Shown here piece after piece: positions 12,006 to 24,085 of a stretch of 64,000 nucleotides of DNA. Position 1 is the first letter of the stretch, and the number at the start of each line of letters is the position of its first letter. The notes under the pieces were generated by a model, which did no database searches, was not told the origin of the DNA, and worked only from the letters and a program-made list of their open reading frames with translations. Both the position numbers and the translations under genes were made by a program. Source of the stretch: Cordia subcordata (taxonomy: Eukaryota > Streptophyta > Magnoliopsida > Boraginales > Cordiaceae); the NCBI GenBank assembly GCA_028554755.1, contig JAPTOF010000001.1, positions 8,848,501 to 8,912,500 on the forward strand. Reading direction: 5' to 3'.

Positions 12006-12019
12006 TTTATTATTATTAC

Positions 12020-12089
<70 letters not shown>

Positions 12090-12090
12090 T
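12006..12090. repeat. (ATT)n microsatellite in the left LTR
   Basis: A run of more than 25 ATT units. The right LTR has a shorter version at 18313-18357, so the tract has expanded or shrunk since insertion. Translation of it gives a poly-leucine frame that is not a gene. Confidence 0.95.
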
Positions 12091-12125
12091 TCTAAGCCTA
12101 ACTTAAAAGATATCGGAACATTACA

Positions 12126-12138
12126 GCCTTTCCCCCTT
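12126..12138 (-). other. Polypurine tract
   Basis: On the minus strand AAGGGGGAAAGGC directly abuts the TGTAATGTTCC start of the 3' LTR. This is the expected position and composition of the plus-strand primer of an LTR retrotransposon. Confidence 0.8.
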
Positions 12139-12168
12139 AAAAAAATTTCGTCCTTAAAACTACATACC

Positions 12169-13554
12169 TCAATCTTGGAAGATATATGGATACTTTTCCC
12201 GAGTGTCAGCTTCTAATGCCCAAGTGGCCTCTCTCTCTGTTCGACCTTTCCATTGGATCTTAACATAGGGAATAATCCTTCTACTCAAAATTTGTTCTTT
12301 GCGATCCATGATTTTCAAGGGTTTTTCATCATAAATCAAGTCTTTGCCCACATTCACTTTCTCGTGTCGCAGTACAGGACTCAAATCTGGCACATATTTC
12401 CTCAGTTGTGAGACATGAAAGACATCATATACCCCTGCGAGTGATGGTGGCAAGGCAAGTCGATAAGCGACCTCTCCCACTCTTTGCAGTACCTCAAATG
12501 GTCCAATATAGCATGGACTTAGCTTTCCCTAACTTCCAAATCTTATAACCCCCTTCTTTGGTGACACTCTTACAAACATATGATCCCTTACCTCAAATTG
12601 TAATTTCTTTCTCTTAGTATCAGCCCAACTTTTTTGGCAATCTTGGGCTACTTTGATCCTAGCCCGAATTATCCTTACCTTCTCTTCAGTCTCTTCAATC
12701 AATTGGGGTCCTAAAATCTTTTTCTCACCCAAATCCCAATATAAAGGTGTACGAATCTTCCTCCCATACAGTGCTTCAAACGGAGACATGCCAATGCTTG
12801 CTTGGTAACTATTGTTATAAGCAAATTCTACCAGAGTGAGGTACTTGTCCTAACCTTTCCCAAAATCAAAAACACAGGCTCGTAGCATATCCTTTAACGT
12901 TTGAATTGTCCTTTCACTCTGTCCGTCTGTTTGCTAATGATAAGCTGAACTCATTATTTGCTCGGTCCCCATTACTTTTTGGAAACTCCTCCAAAAATGG
13001 GAGGTAAATCTTGTATCTCGATCTGAAACAATTTTCTTTGGCACCCCATGGAGTTTCACTATTTCTGCAATGTACATCTTTACTAAGCTTTCTATTGATG
13101 TTCCAAGACGAAACGGTATAAAATGAGACGATTTGGTCAATCTGTCAACAATTACCCATATAGCGTCATTCGTCTCACGTGTCCTAGGTAACCCCGTCAC
13201 AAAATCCATAGCTATACATTCCCATTTCCATTTAGGAATGTCTAGAGGTTGTAATGGTCCCAATGGCTTCTGATGTTCCACTTTAATCTTTTGGCAAGTT
13301 AGACACTTGGTGACATATTCCGCAATTTCTCTCTTCATGTTCTTCCATCAAAAGTGGTCCCGCAAATCCCGGTACATCTTGTTTCCCCCAAGGTGAATAA
13401 AAAATTGTGATCCATGGGCTTCTTCTAAAATCTCTCTTATAATCTGAGGGTCCTCAGGAACACATAACCTTCCCCTAAACCTCAAAGTTTCATCATCATG
13501 AATTTGAAGATAAGATTTCTTTCCACTATCTATTACCTTCCGAATACTTTCCAA
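12169..13554 (-). pseudogene. Integrase region of the Tekay-type element
   Basis: Read from 13554 down to 12169. A zinc-binding region contains HLGG and CLTCQKIK. The catalytic core shows the first acidic residue in CIAMDFVTGLP, the second in VSDRDTRFTSHFW and the glutamate in QTDGQSERTIQTLK, i.e. the D,D-E set is present. Then follow the C-terminal [15 protein letters not shown] motif and a reduced chromodomain-like tail. At least four in-frame stops (near 13343, 12935, 12855 and 12527) interrupt it, so it is not expressed as one protein. Confidence 0.88.
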
Positions 13555-13566
13555 ATACGAGTCTCG

Positions 13567-15141
13567 TCATTGTGCTGTCTTAATTCTTTCCAGTAATGTG
13601 GGTTGCATGATAGCATTTGCCAATAAAGACCCCTCAGATTTTTGAAAAACTTCAATCCTCATTCTATCAAATTCCTCAATCAACTCCTTTTGTGAGGTAA
13701 TTAATGCAACCATTCCACCATGTGATCTTCTACTAAGAATGTCTGCCACTTTGTTAGCCTTACCAGGATGGTATTGAATTTTCAGATCATAATCCTTTAT
13801 AAGCTCCAACCATCACCGTTGCCTTAAGTTCAACTCTTTTTGTGTAAAAAGATACCTTAAACTTTGATGATCTTTGAAAATCTCACAAGTAACCCCATAC
13901 AGATAATGTCTCTATATTTTCAAAGCAAAAACAACTGCTGCCAATTCTAAATCATGTGTGGGATAATTTTGTTCATAACTTTTTAACTGTCTTGATGCAT
14001 ATGCGATGACCTTATCGTGTTGCATTATAACGCATCCTAACCCATTATGTGATGCATCACTGTAAATAATAAAACCATCCGTACCATTTGGTAATGTTAG
14101 TATAGGTGCTGAAACTAAACGATGCTTTAATTCCTGAAAAGCCTTTTCACATTCAGGAGTCCATGCAAACTTTACTCCTTTGCGCATAAAACGGGTCAAT
14201 GGAGTGGCAATACGAGAAAAACTATCCACAAACTTACGATAGTAGCCTGCCAAACCCAAGAAACTTCGTACTTCTGTTAAGGTAGTGGGTGTAGGCCAAC
14301 TAGTCACAACTTCGATCTTTTGGGGGTCCACAAACACACCCTTCTCTGAAATTACATGCCCTAAAAAAGCCACCTCTGTCAACTAAAACTCGCATTTTTT
14401 TAGTTTTGCATAAAGTTCTTTCTCTCTCAAAAGTTGCAACACCATCCTCAAATATGTCTCATGCTCCTTCTAGCTTTTTGAGTATACAAGTATATCATTA
14501 ATGAACACAATCACAAATTAATCTAAAAAAGGCTTGAACACTAGATTCATTAAGTCCATAAACGCTGCTAGTGCATTGGTCAACCCAAATGACATCACCA
14601 GGAATTCATAGTGACCATATCTCGTTTTGAATGCTGTCTTTGGAATGTCTTCTGCCTTGATCCTTAATTGGTGATAGCCTGACCTTAAGTCTATTTTTGA
14701 GAACATCTTGGCTCCTTGTAACTGACCGAACAGGTCATCGATCCTCGAAAGAGGATATTTGTTCTTGATGGCTACCTTATTCAACTCTCGATAATCAATG
14801 CACAAACGCATACTTCCATTCTTTTTTTTTACAAAAAGTGTAGGGGCACCCCATAGTGATACACTAGGGAAAATTTGCCCATTTTCTAGCAACTCTTCTA
14901 ATTGTACCTTTAACTCCTTTAACTCTGCCGGTGCCATCCGACATGGAGGCTTTGAAATAGGTGCCGTCCCAGGAACCAAGTAGATCCCAAACTCAATTTC
15001 CCTATTTGGAAGAAGCCCTGGGATGTTCTCAGGAAATACTTCTGGAAACTCACATACCACAGAGATGTCTTCTAGCTTAGGTTTTCCTAACGATGGGGCC
15101 ACGATACATGCTAGATATGCAACACAACCCTTAGCTAACAT
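13567..15141 (-). pseudogene. Reverse transcriptase/RNase H of the Tekay-type element
   Basis: Read from 15141 down. The palm has [26 protein letters not shown] and [11 protein letters not shown]. The catalytic box normally reading (Y/F)xDD reads FIND at about 14492-14503, with the first of the two aspartates replaced by asparagine (GAT to AAT). Stops stand on both sides of that box (LD-stop-FVIVF and SKS-stop-KEH), between RT and RNase H (EF-stop-LTEV) and twice more in RNase H. The RNase H segment has [15 protein letters not shown] and the downstream [15 protein letters not shown]. Confidence 0.9.
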
Positions 15142-15144
15142 TTT

Positions 15145-16620
15145 CTAAGCCTTACACGCAGACACCATCTTAGGCATTTGCTGTACCCTCCCAACAAATA
15201 CAAACTCTTCTTCATTAGGGACACGAAATATCACACGTTTCTTGAAACAATCTATGTGCCCATGATATGCAGCTAACCAGTCCATCCCAAGGATTACATT
15301 AAAATCCTTCATTTCTAGTTCAATTAAAACAACGAGCAATTCATGGTTCTCAATTCGGACTATGCATCCTTTATACACTACATTAGTTATAGCAGATGTT
15401 CCTACCAGAGTCTCGACACATAATTCAGAATCAAGCAGTGCAGGTGTTATGCCAACTAAAGTTGCAAAACATGGGGCCACAAAAAAGTAGTTTGAACCAG
15501 AATCAATAAGAACATGGGCATATGCTGAACCAACATAAAGAGTACCTGACACAACATCCTTAGAAGCTTGAGCATCACCGTGGGTAAGTGTGTAAAGCCG
15601 GGTACGATTCTGTGATTGCTTTCCATCATCCTTTTGTCCTATTTTCTTGGTGTCATTTGCAAGCTTAGGGCAATCCTTGATAAGGTGATCTCTTCCTCCA
15701 CAGTGAAAACAAGAACCAGTTATCCATCGACACAGTTCAACAAGATAACCACCTCCGCATCTAGAACACTTAACCTCATTCGTCATTCCCTGATTGGTAG
15801 CTTGTTGTTTCTTAGATGACCCTTCTTTTGTATGACTAGAACTACCCCCATCCTTTCTTTTGTTGCTAAAATGAGCTTTTTGTATCAAATTTAATTCTTG
15901 TTCCACTATAATAGCTGCCTCAATGACTTCTTTCAGAGTATTATGTAGACGAGACATAACATGGAGACGAATCTCAGGCTTTAACCCTCTCTCGAACTTT
16001 CAAGCTTTCTCGTACTCATTAGGAATTGTATATGGAGCAAAACGGGATAGCTCCACAAATTTCTTCTTGTACTGCGCTACAGTCATGTCCCCTTGTATCA
16101 AATTTGCAAACTCAACTACCTTCATGTTACGATAGGCTGGTGGATAAAATTAAGCCCCAAACATCTCTCGAAACCCAGGCCAATCTGGTAGCTCTTCATT
16201 CAATTCTTCAAGTTTCATATTCCACCACTCCAATGTTGTATCCTGTAGCAAGTAAGTGCTAAACCGAACCTTCCGGTCCTCATTAAGTCTCAGAGTACGA
16301 AACTTCTCCTCCATATTAGTCAACCACCTTCTAGCCTCTTAGGGGTCTTCTTCTCCTTGAAAATGTGGTGGTTTCATGTTCATGAACTTCTCCAATGCGG
16401 TTTGCTCATCAAGCTCATTCCTAGGTTCATGACGAATCTTTTGTGCCAAATGTTGATAAATGCCTTTAGCTATTCCATCGAGTTCTTCCTCGTTGTCTTC
16501 TCTTTCTTCATGAGCAAACGGTTGTCTGGCCAAGTTAGCTATCGGAATGTTCTCATCGTCTTTCACAGGTAGAGGCAGTTGACTTGTACTAGCAATACTT
16601 CTCTTCTTCTTAGGTGCCAT
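15145..16620 (-). pseudogene. Gag and aspartic protease of the Tekay-type element
   Basis: Starts at 16620 (MAPKKKRSIAS). Gag runs with three internal stops (near 16338, 16153 and 16002) to a nucleocapsid region with a zinc knuckle (CFHCGGRDHLIKDC, about 15700) and a second cysteine pair (CSRCGGGYLVELC). The protease follows with LIDSGSNYFFVAP, the retropepsin active site in its DSG form, and GMDWLAAYHGHIDC. The stop in KA-stop-KFERG is a TGG-to-TGA change. Confidence 0.9.
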
Positions 16621-16745
16621 TAGTTTCCCTATACAACCATCACATAATCGAAAATCAGACTATCATAGGAATAATGCTTCATGAAAATTTTAAGTGAAAT
16701 AGGGAGCTACCAAACGCAACTTAAGTCCCTTAGTGATCATAATCT

Positions 16746-16758
16746 GGCTCTGATACCA
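16746..16758 (-). other. Primer-binding site, initiator-Met tRNA type
   Basis: Minus-strand TGGTATCAGAGCC begins a few bases after the end of the 5' LTR and is the usual complement to the 3' end of initiator methionine tRNA. Confidence 0.88.
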
Positions 16759-16762
16759 AAAC

Positions 16763-18310
16763 AGTCACGCCTCAAGAACCATAAACTTTTATTGGACGTA
16801 ACGCGCCACGCTCTAGAAAGGAACGACCTTTCCGAATGCGCAAGGCTCTAACTTTTAATATAATAAAATGAAGAATCAAGCAACTGACAATAGTCAATGT
16901 GAAATATCAAACTTCCAAGCAAGAAAACAAGAGATTTCAATCTTGTTCTAAGTCACAAGTTTTACCCTAAAAGAAAAAAAAAACAATGCAATTGCAACAA
17001 TTTGTTCGAAAGCAAATAAAGCAAAAGCTGTTTGACATCGCCCAGACAAGGGGCCTTATTAATAATATACTCTAAAAGTTCCAAATAGCCGCGTTCCAAG
17101 TCTACTCCTCTTTATTTGCAGCACAACAAGGAAAAACAAAATTCGCAAAAACACATAGAAACTAATAAGAACAATCTCAGTAAGAGTATCCTTACAATAA
17201 TAAAACGATAATCTGTACGTCAAGCAAAAGTCAAATGACACCTAAACCTAGTTATCAACAATTACCAGTTAACACGAATTCGCAAAGACAGAACCACACA
17301 ACTAGCGTATCACAATTTCTCTATGAATAAATGTAGAGCGTAATAAATTGAAAACCAAAGTCACATATTCAATAAGGTGGTTGTGGCTACAGACAGGTAG
17401 CATCGTTCTGACGTAATGTGGTTTGGTAAGCTCAAACCACCAAAAGCCCAATAGGAATTCCAATCTTATGATAGTGCACTAATTTGATATTATTGGTGTT
17501 TAACCCCCACCAACAGGGTCCTAAATTCGCAGCCATTTAGATATATTCTAGACTTCACAATTTTTCAAAAAGAAATACTGAAAATCATAGGTCATGCAAT
17601 ATTTAATCTTTCTTGCTAAAACTGTTACAACATTTAATTTAATAAAATAATAAGAAAGACATCATTTTGAAATTCTATTTTGAAACTATAATTAAGAAGA
17701 GAAAGTACAAAAGAAAGGAGTACAAAACAAATCACAAGCCATTTTTTTTAAAAAAACTCACTGTTCACACTGTACATGAACAGTACCTAGCGCACTGTTC
17801 ATGATATTTTTTTTCCAAAATTTATAACATTCCATCAACAATTCATGGTACTAGACCTTTTTTTCCCCCTTTTTCATACACAACTAACAACAAGCAAATC
17901 ACAAATCAATTTTTTTTTAAAATATCACTATTCATGAACAGTGACACGTTATTGTTCATGAACAGTGATCGTGCCACTATTCATGACTCTAAAGAATTTT
18001 TTTTTTTCTTTTTCATTATCACCATCAATAGATTTAAAGGTTCACATGATTCTAGCATTACAAAGAGACATGAAAAAAAACAGAAGAAACACAAAATAAA
18101 AAAACTAAATAAATTAAAGTAAGGATTAACAACTTACCTCTTTTTGATCTTTTTGTGAAAACCTCTGTTAATCAGAAACCTCCTCCTAAAAAGCAAACCA
18201 ACAACCTAATTCTAGGTATTTTTTCTGCAGAGCATATAAAAGTTTTCCTTATATTTGGTCAATATTTTATTTTATTTTATTTTTAATAAGAAACCTATTC
18301 TAGATAGGTC

Positions 18311-18357
<47 letters not shown>

Positions 18358-18395
18358 TTCTTCCAAAACTAACTTAAAAAATATCGGACGTTACA
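16763..18395 (-). repeat. 5' LTR of the Tekay-type element (right copy)
   Basis: 1633 bp, starting AGTCACGCCTCAAG (terminal T changed to A) and ending GGACGTTACA. It is slightly shorter than the left copy, mainly from a shorter ATT tract. Both LTRs carry the same 60-codon frame (17059-17241 and 10737-10919); that reflects the duplication and is not a gene. Confidence 0.93.
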
Positions 18396-18902
18396 GTCAC
18401 TTTCCACCATTAAAGGGTATTGCGAGCGAGCTCAGGGTGGGGAAGTACAAATTGCCACATTTAATGCATAGAAACAATTGGGTGGGGAAGTACAAATTGC
18501 CACATTTAATGAATCAAATGCTCACATTTAATGTATTTCTAAAGCATCAAATTGTCACATTTAATGTATATCTTCAACATTCTCGACAAATCTCGACACT
18601 CTAATATATCAGTTTTTTAAATTTTTATTTAAGATCTGCCAAAGGCTATATGCAACAGTTACATCTATTGAAGCTTCTAAGAATTGATCTTAAAACCTCT
18701 CTTACGTTTCTTTATTTATCCTACCAAGCCATTATTAATTATAAACGTCTTTAATGCATTCAATTTGTTTTTTGTATCTGATTTAGGTCTCAATATTCTA
18801 AAAAATTTTAAATTATTGCTTTTTCTTTTGGCGCAAGCAAGAGACGTGTTTTCATCACTCAAAAATCAAATCAAAGTCAGGACATCAGCTTCAAATCAGT
18901 AA
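18396..18902. repeat. Intergenic with a 45-bp tandem repeat
   Basis: GGGTGGGGAAGTACAAATTG plus CCACATTTAATG occurs at 18435 and again at 18480, followed by looser copies of CACATTTAATGTAT to 18570. No gene was seen. Confidence 0.7.
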
Positions 18903-19135
18903 GAGCCTGTTTGGATTGACTATTTTTTCTAAAAAAAAATATTTTTTTCTTGAAAAAATTACATTAAATTTGCAATGTCTATTAGATTTGACTTTCAAAA
19001 AAACTGAAACTCTGAAAAAAAAACTCAAATACAGCTTTTTTTAGAAATCAGAATTTTCAGCTTCTAAAAAAAACTGTTTCTCAAAAGCTGTTAAAAAAAG
19101 TACTTTTAAAAAAAGTCAATCCAAACGAGATCTAA
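18900..19135. mobile_element. Tourist-like MITE, copy 1
   Basis: 230 bp (18903-19132) with inverted ends GAGCCTGTTTGGATTGAC and GTCAATCCAAACGAGATC, flanked by TAA on both sides. The three-base TTA/TAA target and the ends are typical of PIF/Harbinger-derived MITEs. Four more members lie at 26708, 44979, 47447 and 61427. Confidence 0.88.
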
Positions 19136-19465
19136 ATTACAATCAATGTTCCATCTGTTAAACAAAAACCGATTGGATGCTCTGCTCCTAAATTTCCTTC
19201 CAACAAATGTGATTGGTGATCTTCTTAGTAAGTTCACTGCAAGGTGTCCACTTTCAAAATTAAGAATTCCCAAGATTTGATCTGTAATAGCATCGCAGCA
19301 CGCTCCAAAGAAGACCTCACTTTTCTCTCTGCTAATGTGGAGTTCAGAAATGGTTTGAAAGAGCACGAGACCCTCGTTAATCGCGTTTATAGTGGGGATA
19401 TCCGTTTTCGCAAACAAAAGCGTGTCCTCAGTAAAGCAAAAAGTGCGAGAGTTTCAGTTTAGAGC
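19136..19465 (-). pseudogene. LINE reverse transcriptase fragment
   Basis: Minus-strand fragment of a plant L1-type reverse transcriptase. It reads FTEDTLLFAKTD (family consensus FADDTLLF), then SREKSEVFFGACCDAI and QILGILNFESG. Two residues of the catalytic box are altered, a frameshift precedes it, and the following KYLGVPL region is degraded. The MITE at 18903-19132 cuts it off on the 3' side. Confidence 0.75.
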
Positions 19466-20044
19466 ACTAGAAACTTACTTAAATTTAAATTAGTTGCAAG
19501 TTATTAATGGCAAATATGAATATTTTTTCAACAATAAGAACTAAACAGTATTGTGGATCTTTGGCATAATTAACCCTTTTTTAAACCATAATCTCACTTT
19601 TGTAGCCAACATGGAGAAACGTAAAGAGAACGCTTTCACTGCTTCAGTGTTTCTAGATTAAATTTCAAACTTATAAGCTCCTTCTAATCCCTTCCACAAG
19701 GTGGTCTGAATGTTTCTCGGTAGCCAAAGATGACAAAACATTTTTCATGCGACAACTCTCTTTAACTCTTTCACTAGGCGTCCAGGCCCATCCTTCTCAA
19801 CCCCATGCCACCCCTACTCCTACTCCTTTAAAAGAATTAAAAAAAGTAAAAAAGTTTAAAAAAATTAAAATTTTTAAAATTAAAATTTTAAAAAATTAAA
19901 GTATAAAATTCAATTAATTTTTAATTTTTTAATTTTAGTTTTAAATTTTTATTTTAATATTTAATTTTTATATTTTATTATTTATTTTTAATTTAAAGAA
20001 TATATTAAATGTATTTTCTATTAGTTTAGAATGCTTTAACATAA
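19466..20044. other. Intergenic, low complexity
   Basis: No gene seen. About 19835-20010 is a simple A/T-only tract built from AAAATTTTTAAAATTAAA-like runs that can fold on itself. Confidence 0.6.
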
Positions 20045-20995
20045 GGTCAAAGTAATATTGACTCAATTTTGAGTTAGGTCCCGCACGTTAAAAGGGTCGG
20101 TAGTTGATATCGTTACGTTCCTTGTTTCCAATAGATTAACATGATATATTTACATTTTAGAAACGGATTAAAGGTGAATGAGAAATTAGCAATCAAAGTT
20201 AAGTGTGTTACTAGTTTGGTTGTTAGATTTGGTTGTCTGTGGGTTTGTATCCCACATAGAAAAATCATTAAACTTTTCTCACTTTATATATAGATTCCTT
20301 TATAAGGTGTGCCAGCGAAGCATATGGAGGGAAGACTATACATGGTAGGCATGGTACTAAACCCACCACACACCAAGTGCCCCTGCCCCATCTGGGTCCT
20401 GGGACGCGGCGTAGGTGTGGGTGTGGCACGGATTTTCACTCCGATTTGGTAAAAAAAAAAAATACTCAAACACCTGAAGATTTTGAAGACGTAACTGATA
20501 CATTAAAGTTCGGGATTTACTCTTTAGCACGTTTGGCTTATTGGCATCAGGTGAGCTTATTTCTTGGACGTTTTTTACTGTTGGAGGGACAGGTTTATGG
20601 CTCCCTTAATTGCTTTTTGCTAGCTGCTTCTCTTTGCTCCACTATATATAGCCGTGTCCAGAAGGAGCTATATACCGAGCATTCCCATATTAGCACATAG
20701 CTTACTTTTATAAGCATTCTACTAGTCTTATTTCCTTCATACAGAGAGAGTCCTACGCTTTTTGTTCGCCGGCTTTTGCTTCGATGCGCTACCATAGTCA
20801 AGAGGTATAGTCGTTGTATCCTGGGAAGGATATGTCATAACCTTTAGCACCATGTGAAGGGGCGTAAATCCTTTAAGGAAATCATGAATCTCGAGCCTCG
20901 ACTAATTTCGTTTATTCTTGTTTATTCGTTATTTCTAGTTCAGTTTCTATATATCTTGTTATTATTTCTGCTTTATTTTATTACTAATTTCTAAC
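20045..20995 (+). repeat. LTR-like dispersed repeat, copy A
   Basis: About 0.95 kb that realigns along most of its length with 32675-33600 (shared blocks AAAAGGGTCGGTAGTTG, GTGAATGAGAAATTAGCAA, CACTTTATATATAGATT, GAGTCCTACGCTT, TCCTGGGAAGGATA). Its non-coding nature, an internal TATA-type block and the lack of adjoining coding sequence suggest a solo LTR of an unidentified retrotransposon. Confidence 0.65.
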
Positions 20996-22460
20996 ATTTT
21001 CTCTTACAAATTTTTTTATTGAAAATGTTTTTAAAGTGTCAAAATAAATATCAAAAAATATTTTCTAATATGACAATCAAACACCACAAAGAATAAAAAT
21101 ATTCTATTTTTTAAAAAAATATTTTCCCAGAAAAATAAATTCGTTCTAATAGAGTGAAGCTATTGCAAGGTAGATGCATGCATGCCTAGACCACATAAAT
21201 AAATTCATTCTAATGGCTTGTAAGATGAGAAAAGGTTCATCGTTTCGAAATGCAATATTCCAAATATATATGTATATAAATATTATATTCATTAAGCAAG
21301 GAAGTGGATCACTCCCTTCTTTATCTCTAAAGGTCGGGTGTCCTAATCACCCAACTGCTCTTCCATCCCCATTATCTATTGAACCGGCCCTGAATAATCC
21401 TCCTTTTGCCAGATTATTACCAATGTAATACGTAAAAAGAAAAAGGCCTGTTTGAACTTCTTTTAAATAAAAAGATTAACTTTTTTAATAAAAAATAACT
21501 CTTTTTGGTACTAACTATTTGGTTTAGTTTAAGAAAATTAAAATTTTTAAAAAAAATCAAATTGAACTCTTTAGGCCCCATTTATTTCGTAGAAAACATT
21601 TTCATGCAAAATGTTTTTTTGCATTTTTCTATATTTAACTGTTAAAAATGAAAAAGTCAAAGAAAAATATTTTCGTAATCAAAAGAAAATAGATTGATTT
21701 TTTTAGAAAATATTTTTTTTTCTCAAAAGAGGAAAATATTTTTCACAACTTATCACATCTTTCCACCAACCACGCGATAGATAAGTTTGGTTGTGTTGTG
21801 CGATTAGGATAAGTTTTTTTTTTTTCTTGTTAGAACTTGTATTATTTTTTTAGAGCTTTGCTACGTTTGTCCGTGTATCTTGCTAGTTTTTCTTTATTTT
21901 GTACGTTATCAATATAACTTTTTAGTTTGTGCTTTCGACAAATAAATAAATAAGGGCATGCGTTTGACTCGAAATTAATTACATCGATCCCAGAAGAAGG
22001 CACTTGCTACTTATCCTTAAAGCGACGTTAATCTCCAAATTAAATGAAAGGAAAGAATCAGGCCAAGTAATTAACCATGGATATATTGATAGATTGCACA
22101 TGTTCAATCATGTGTCTGCTTATAGGAAAGATGGCTACGGGCGAAATGTAGCTGTGCATGGTTGTCTTGACAATTATTAATCTGCCTCGCTTATCAAATA
22201 ATCGTTAAAAACACATGTAACTATATATCAAATAGAAAGACAAACAAATTGGTCTAAGTAACCATCACACCGTCAATAAAATTAAATATACTTGTTGTAA
22301 AAGTCGATCTAATTTAACTTAGGAGTAGTGTAAGAGAACCAACATTGGTTATCCAATTAACTTTAGTGATGATTCGAATTCGAGTTTTATATATAAGAGT
22401 AAAAGGAAAAGTGCTCCCGTTGAGTAATTTATAGTCTAACTTTTACTTGTTTTTTATTTA
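20996..22460. other. Intergenic, no gene seen
   Basis: AT-rich. Short open frames here (for example 21174-21428) have no recognisable motif. Confidence 0.5.
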
Positions 22461-22892
22461 TGTTAGGAAATTAGGACGCGTAACACACACTCACGCAGTA
22501 GAATTAAAGTACGAATAACGAGAAAAGAACACACACAAATTAAACGTTGTTCAGCTCTTTATCTACGTTCACAAAAACTTCCACTAGATAAAAAAGAGTA
22601 TTACAATCCAAGTAACTTTTTGCACTACTCGAAAAGTCTAAACCTTCTCTAACGGCGTCCTTACAATAGTTTTTTCTCTTAATCTAGACCTATTGCAAGA
22701 CACACACCTCACAACTAATATAAGAATCTTATTTATAAAAGAAACTTTCTTGTACTCCAAGACAATGGTTTTCTATTCTATCAATGATCTCTTAATTAAG
22801 ACTCTTACCATAGCTGAAATTTTGGCTCAAGACTCTTTCCTATTTTTAATATAGGTTTGGGCTCCGTCCTCAAGCTACAATCCAACAATTTG
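22456..22892 (-). mobile_element. Solo LTR, copia-like
   Basis: A 427-bp unit (22461-22887) that begins TGTTAGGAAATTAGG and ends AATCCAACA. It is flanked by ATTTA on the left and ATTTG on the right, a five-base target duplication with one change. Read on the minus strand it starts TGTTGGATTGTAGC, usual for plant copia LTRs. There is no internal sequence, so it is a solo LTR. Confidence 0.6.
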
Positions 22893-23260
22893 CTAGTTCC
22901 ATTTACTATTTTTTAGTAGGAGAAGAAGTACTTTAATCTATTTTTTATTTTTAAAAAATAAAGGTACTTTCTGTTTTTGAAATTACCTTTGTGATCACTG
23001 AGACCACTGAAATTCTTAACGCTTAAGGCAAATTAATCTCACTCAGCGTTTGTGAGTTAAAGATCATTAGGATTATATCTTGCCACTAACAAATTCTAAT
23101 GAAACAAAAAAGCATAAAATCCTTTTTTTTTCCCCATAACTCTCTTAATTCGAGTGAAATTAAACCACGTAAATATCTGACACTAAACTGAGTCCAACAT
23201 AAAATATCCAAGTGAAATCACCAACTTCATCGAGAGTGCATAATGTTTGCATAAAAAATT

Positions 23261-23583
23261 TAAGTTGATGACGTCTCAATTCCAATATTTTGATTAATTT
23301 TATATTAAGTAGATTATATCTATTAGAAAAAAATTACAAGGGACGTACTCGTTAATTTTTATGAATAGTGTACCTACACCTACATGTACCTACTTCATAC
23401 TTTTTTTTTCCCCAAAAGAGAAAAAAGAAAGCCTCAACAGTGAACTTGATTGCTCGCTACACACAACACAACACAAATAGTGTTATACATACATATATAC
23501 AACATATAAGTTGATGACGTCTCAATTCCAATATTTTGATTAATTTTATATTAAGTAGATTATATATATTAGGTAAAAATTAT
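23261..23583. repeat. Near-identical 75-bp direct duplication
   Basis: The block beginning AAGTTGATGACGTCTCAATT and running to TTAAGTAGATTATAT occurs at about 23265-23330 and again at about 23508-23575, almost without change. This implies a recent local duplication. Confidence 0.85.
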
Positions 23584-23804
23584 ACAATGGTGAATACTAT
23601 AATGAATACCAACAATTATAATAGTAAACAATTACTTATATAATCGTGAATATCAAAATAATATAGACTTGTAAAATAATAGCAAACACGAAAGATTAAA
23701 CTAGTCAACATACCCACATAAACAGATCAACACTAATTTATAAAATAGTAAACAAACCGAAGAGGCATAAAATGGAGATATGAACACCAAAGCCAAACTG
23801 GTGT

Positions 23805-24085
23805 GCACAGTATAAAAAAAATTTTGAATTTAAGACAGAAAATTTTCTCATCAAATTTAGAAAATTCTATCTTAAAATAAATTTGAGATAGAAATTTTTT
23901 GTCTCAAAACCCTCATCTCAAATTTTTAGACGGAAAATTCTGTCTCTAATTTAGATGGAAAATTTTTTCTTTCAAATTTATATTAACTTATTAGAAAATT
24001 TAGTCCAAAGTTTTCATTTCAAATCTATTTCAATTTGAGATAAAAAATTTTCGTATCAAATTCGCCAATTTCTAATAGTGACAGT
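23805..24085. mobile_element. CACTA-like remnant
   Basis: The segment is packed with degenerate copies of GACAGAAAATTTTGTCTCAAATTT in both orientations. It ends in the complement of CACTATTAGAAATT, a terminus of the kind seen in plant CACTA elements. The opposite terminus is not clear. Confidence 0.4.

Larger units (their letters stand above)
10442..12125 (-). repeat. 3' LTR of the Tekay-type element (left copy)
   Basis: 1684 bp from TGTCACGCCCC to AACATTACA, collinear with 16763-18395 and only a few percent different by eye. It contains perfect or near-perfect hairpins around CACTGTTCATGAACAGTG (11613-11630) and a long (ATT)n tract at 12006-12090. Confidence 0.93.
10442..18395 (-). mobile_element. 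Ty3/gypsy retrotransposon, Tekay/Del lineage, inactive
   Basis: Full-length LTR element of about 7.95 kb in reverse orientation: 5' LTR 16763-18395, primer-binding site 16746-16758, gag, protease, reverse transcriptase/RNase H and integrase from 16620 down to 12169, polypurine tract 12126-12138, 3' LTR 10442-12125. The order PR-RT-RH-INT and the C-terminal end resembling [20 protein letters not shown], a reduced chromodomain, indicate the Tekay/Del chromovirus group. Flanks ATTAC and GTCAC could be a target duplication altered by two transitions. Many in-frame stops, several of them TGG-to-TGA/TAG type, and a changed catalytic residue make it incapable of autonomous movement. Confidence 0.93.

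Noticed and set aside
11941..12216. 91-codon frame with a long poly-leucine run
   Set aside because: It is the translation of an (ATT)n microsatellite in the LTR.
10437..18400. Clean target duplication for the Tekay-type element
   Set aside because: Flanks ATTAC and GTCAC differ at two of five positions; possible but not demonstrable by eye.
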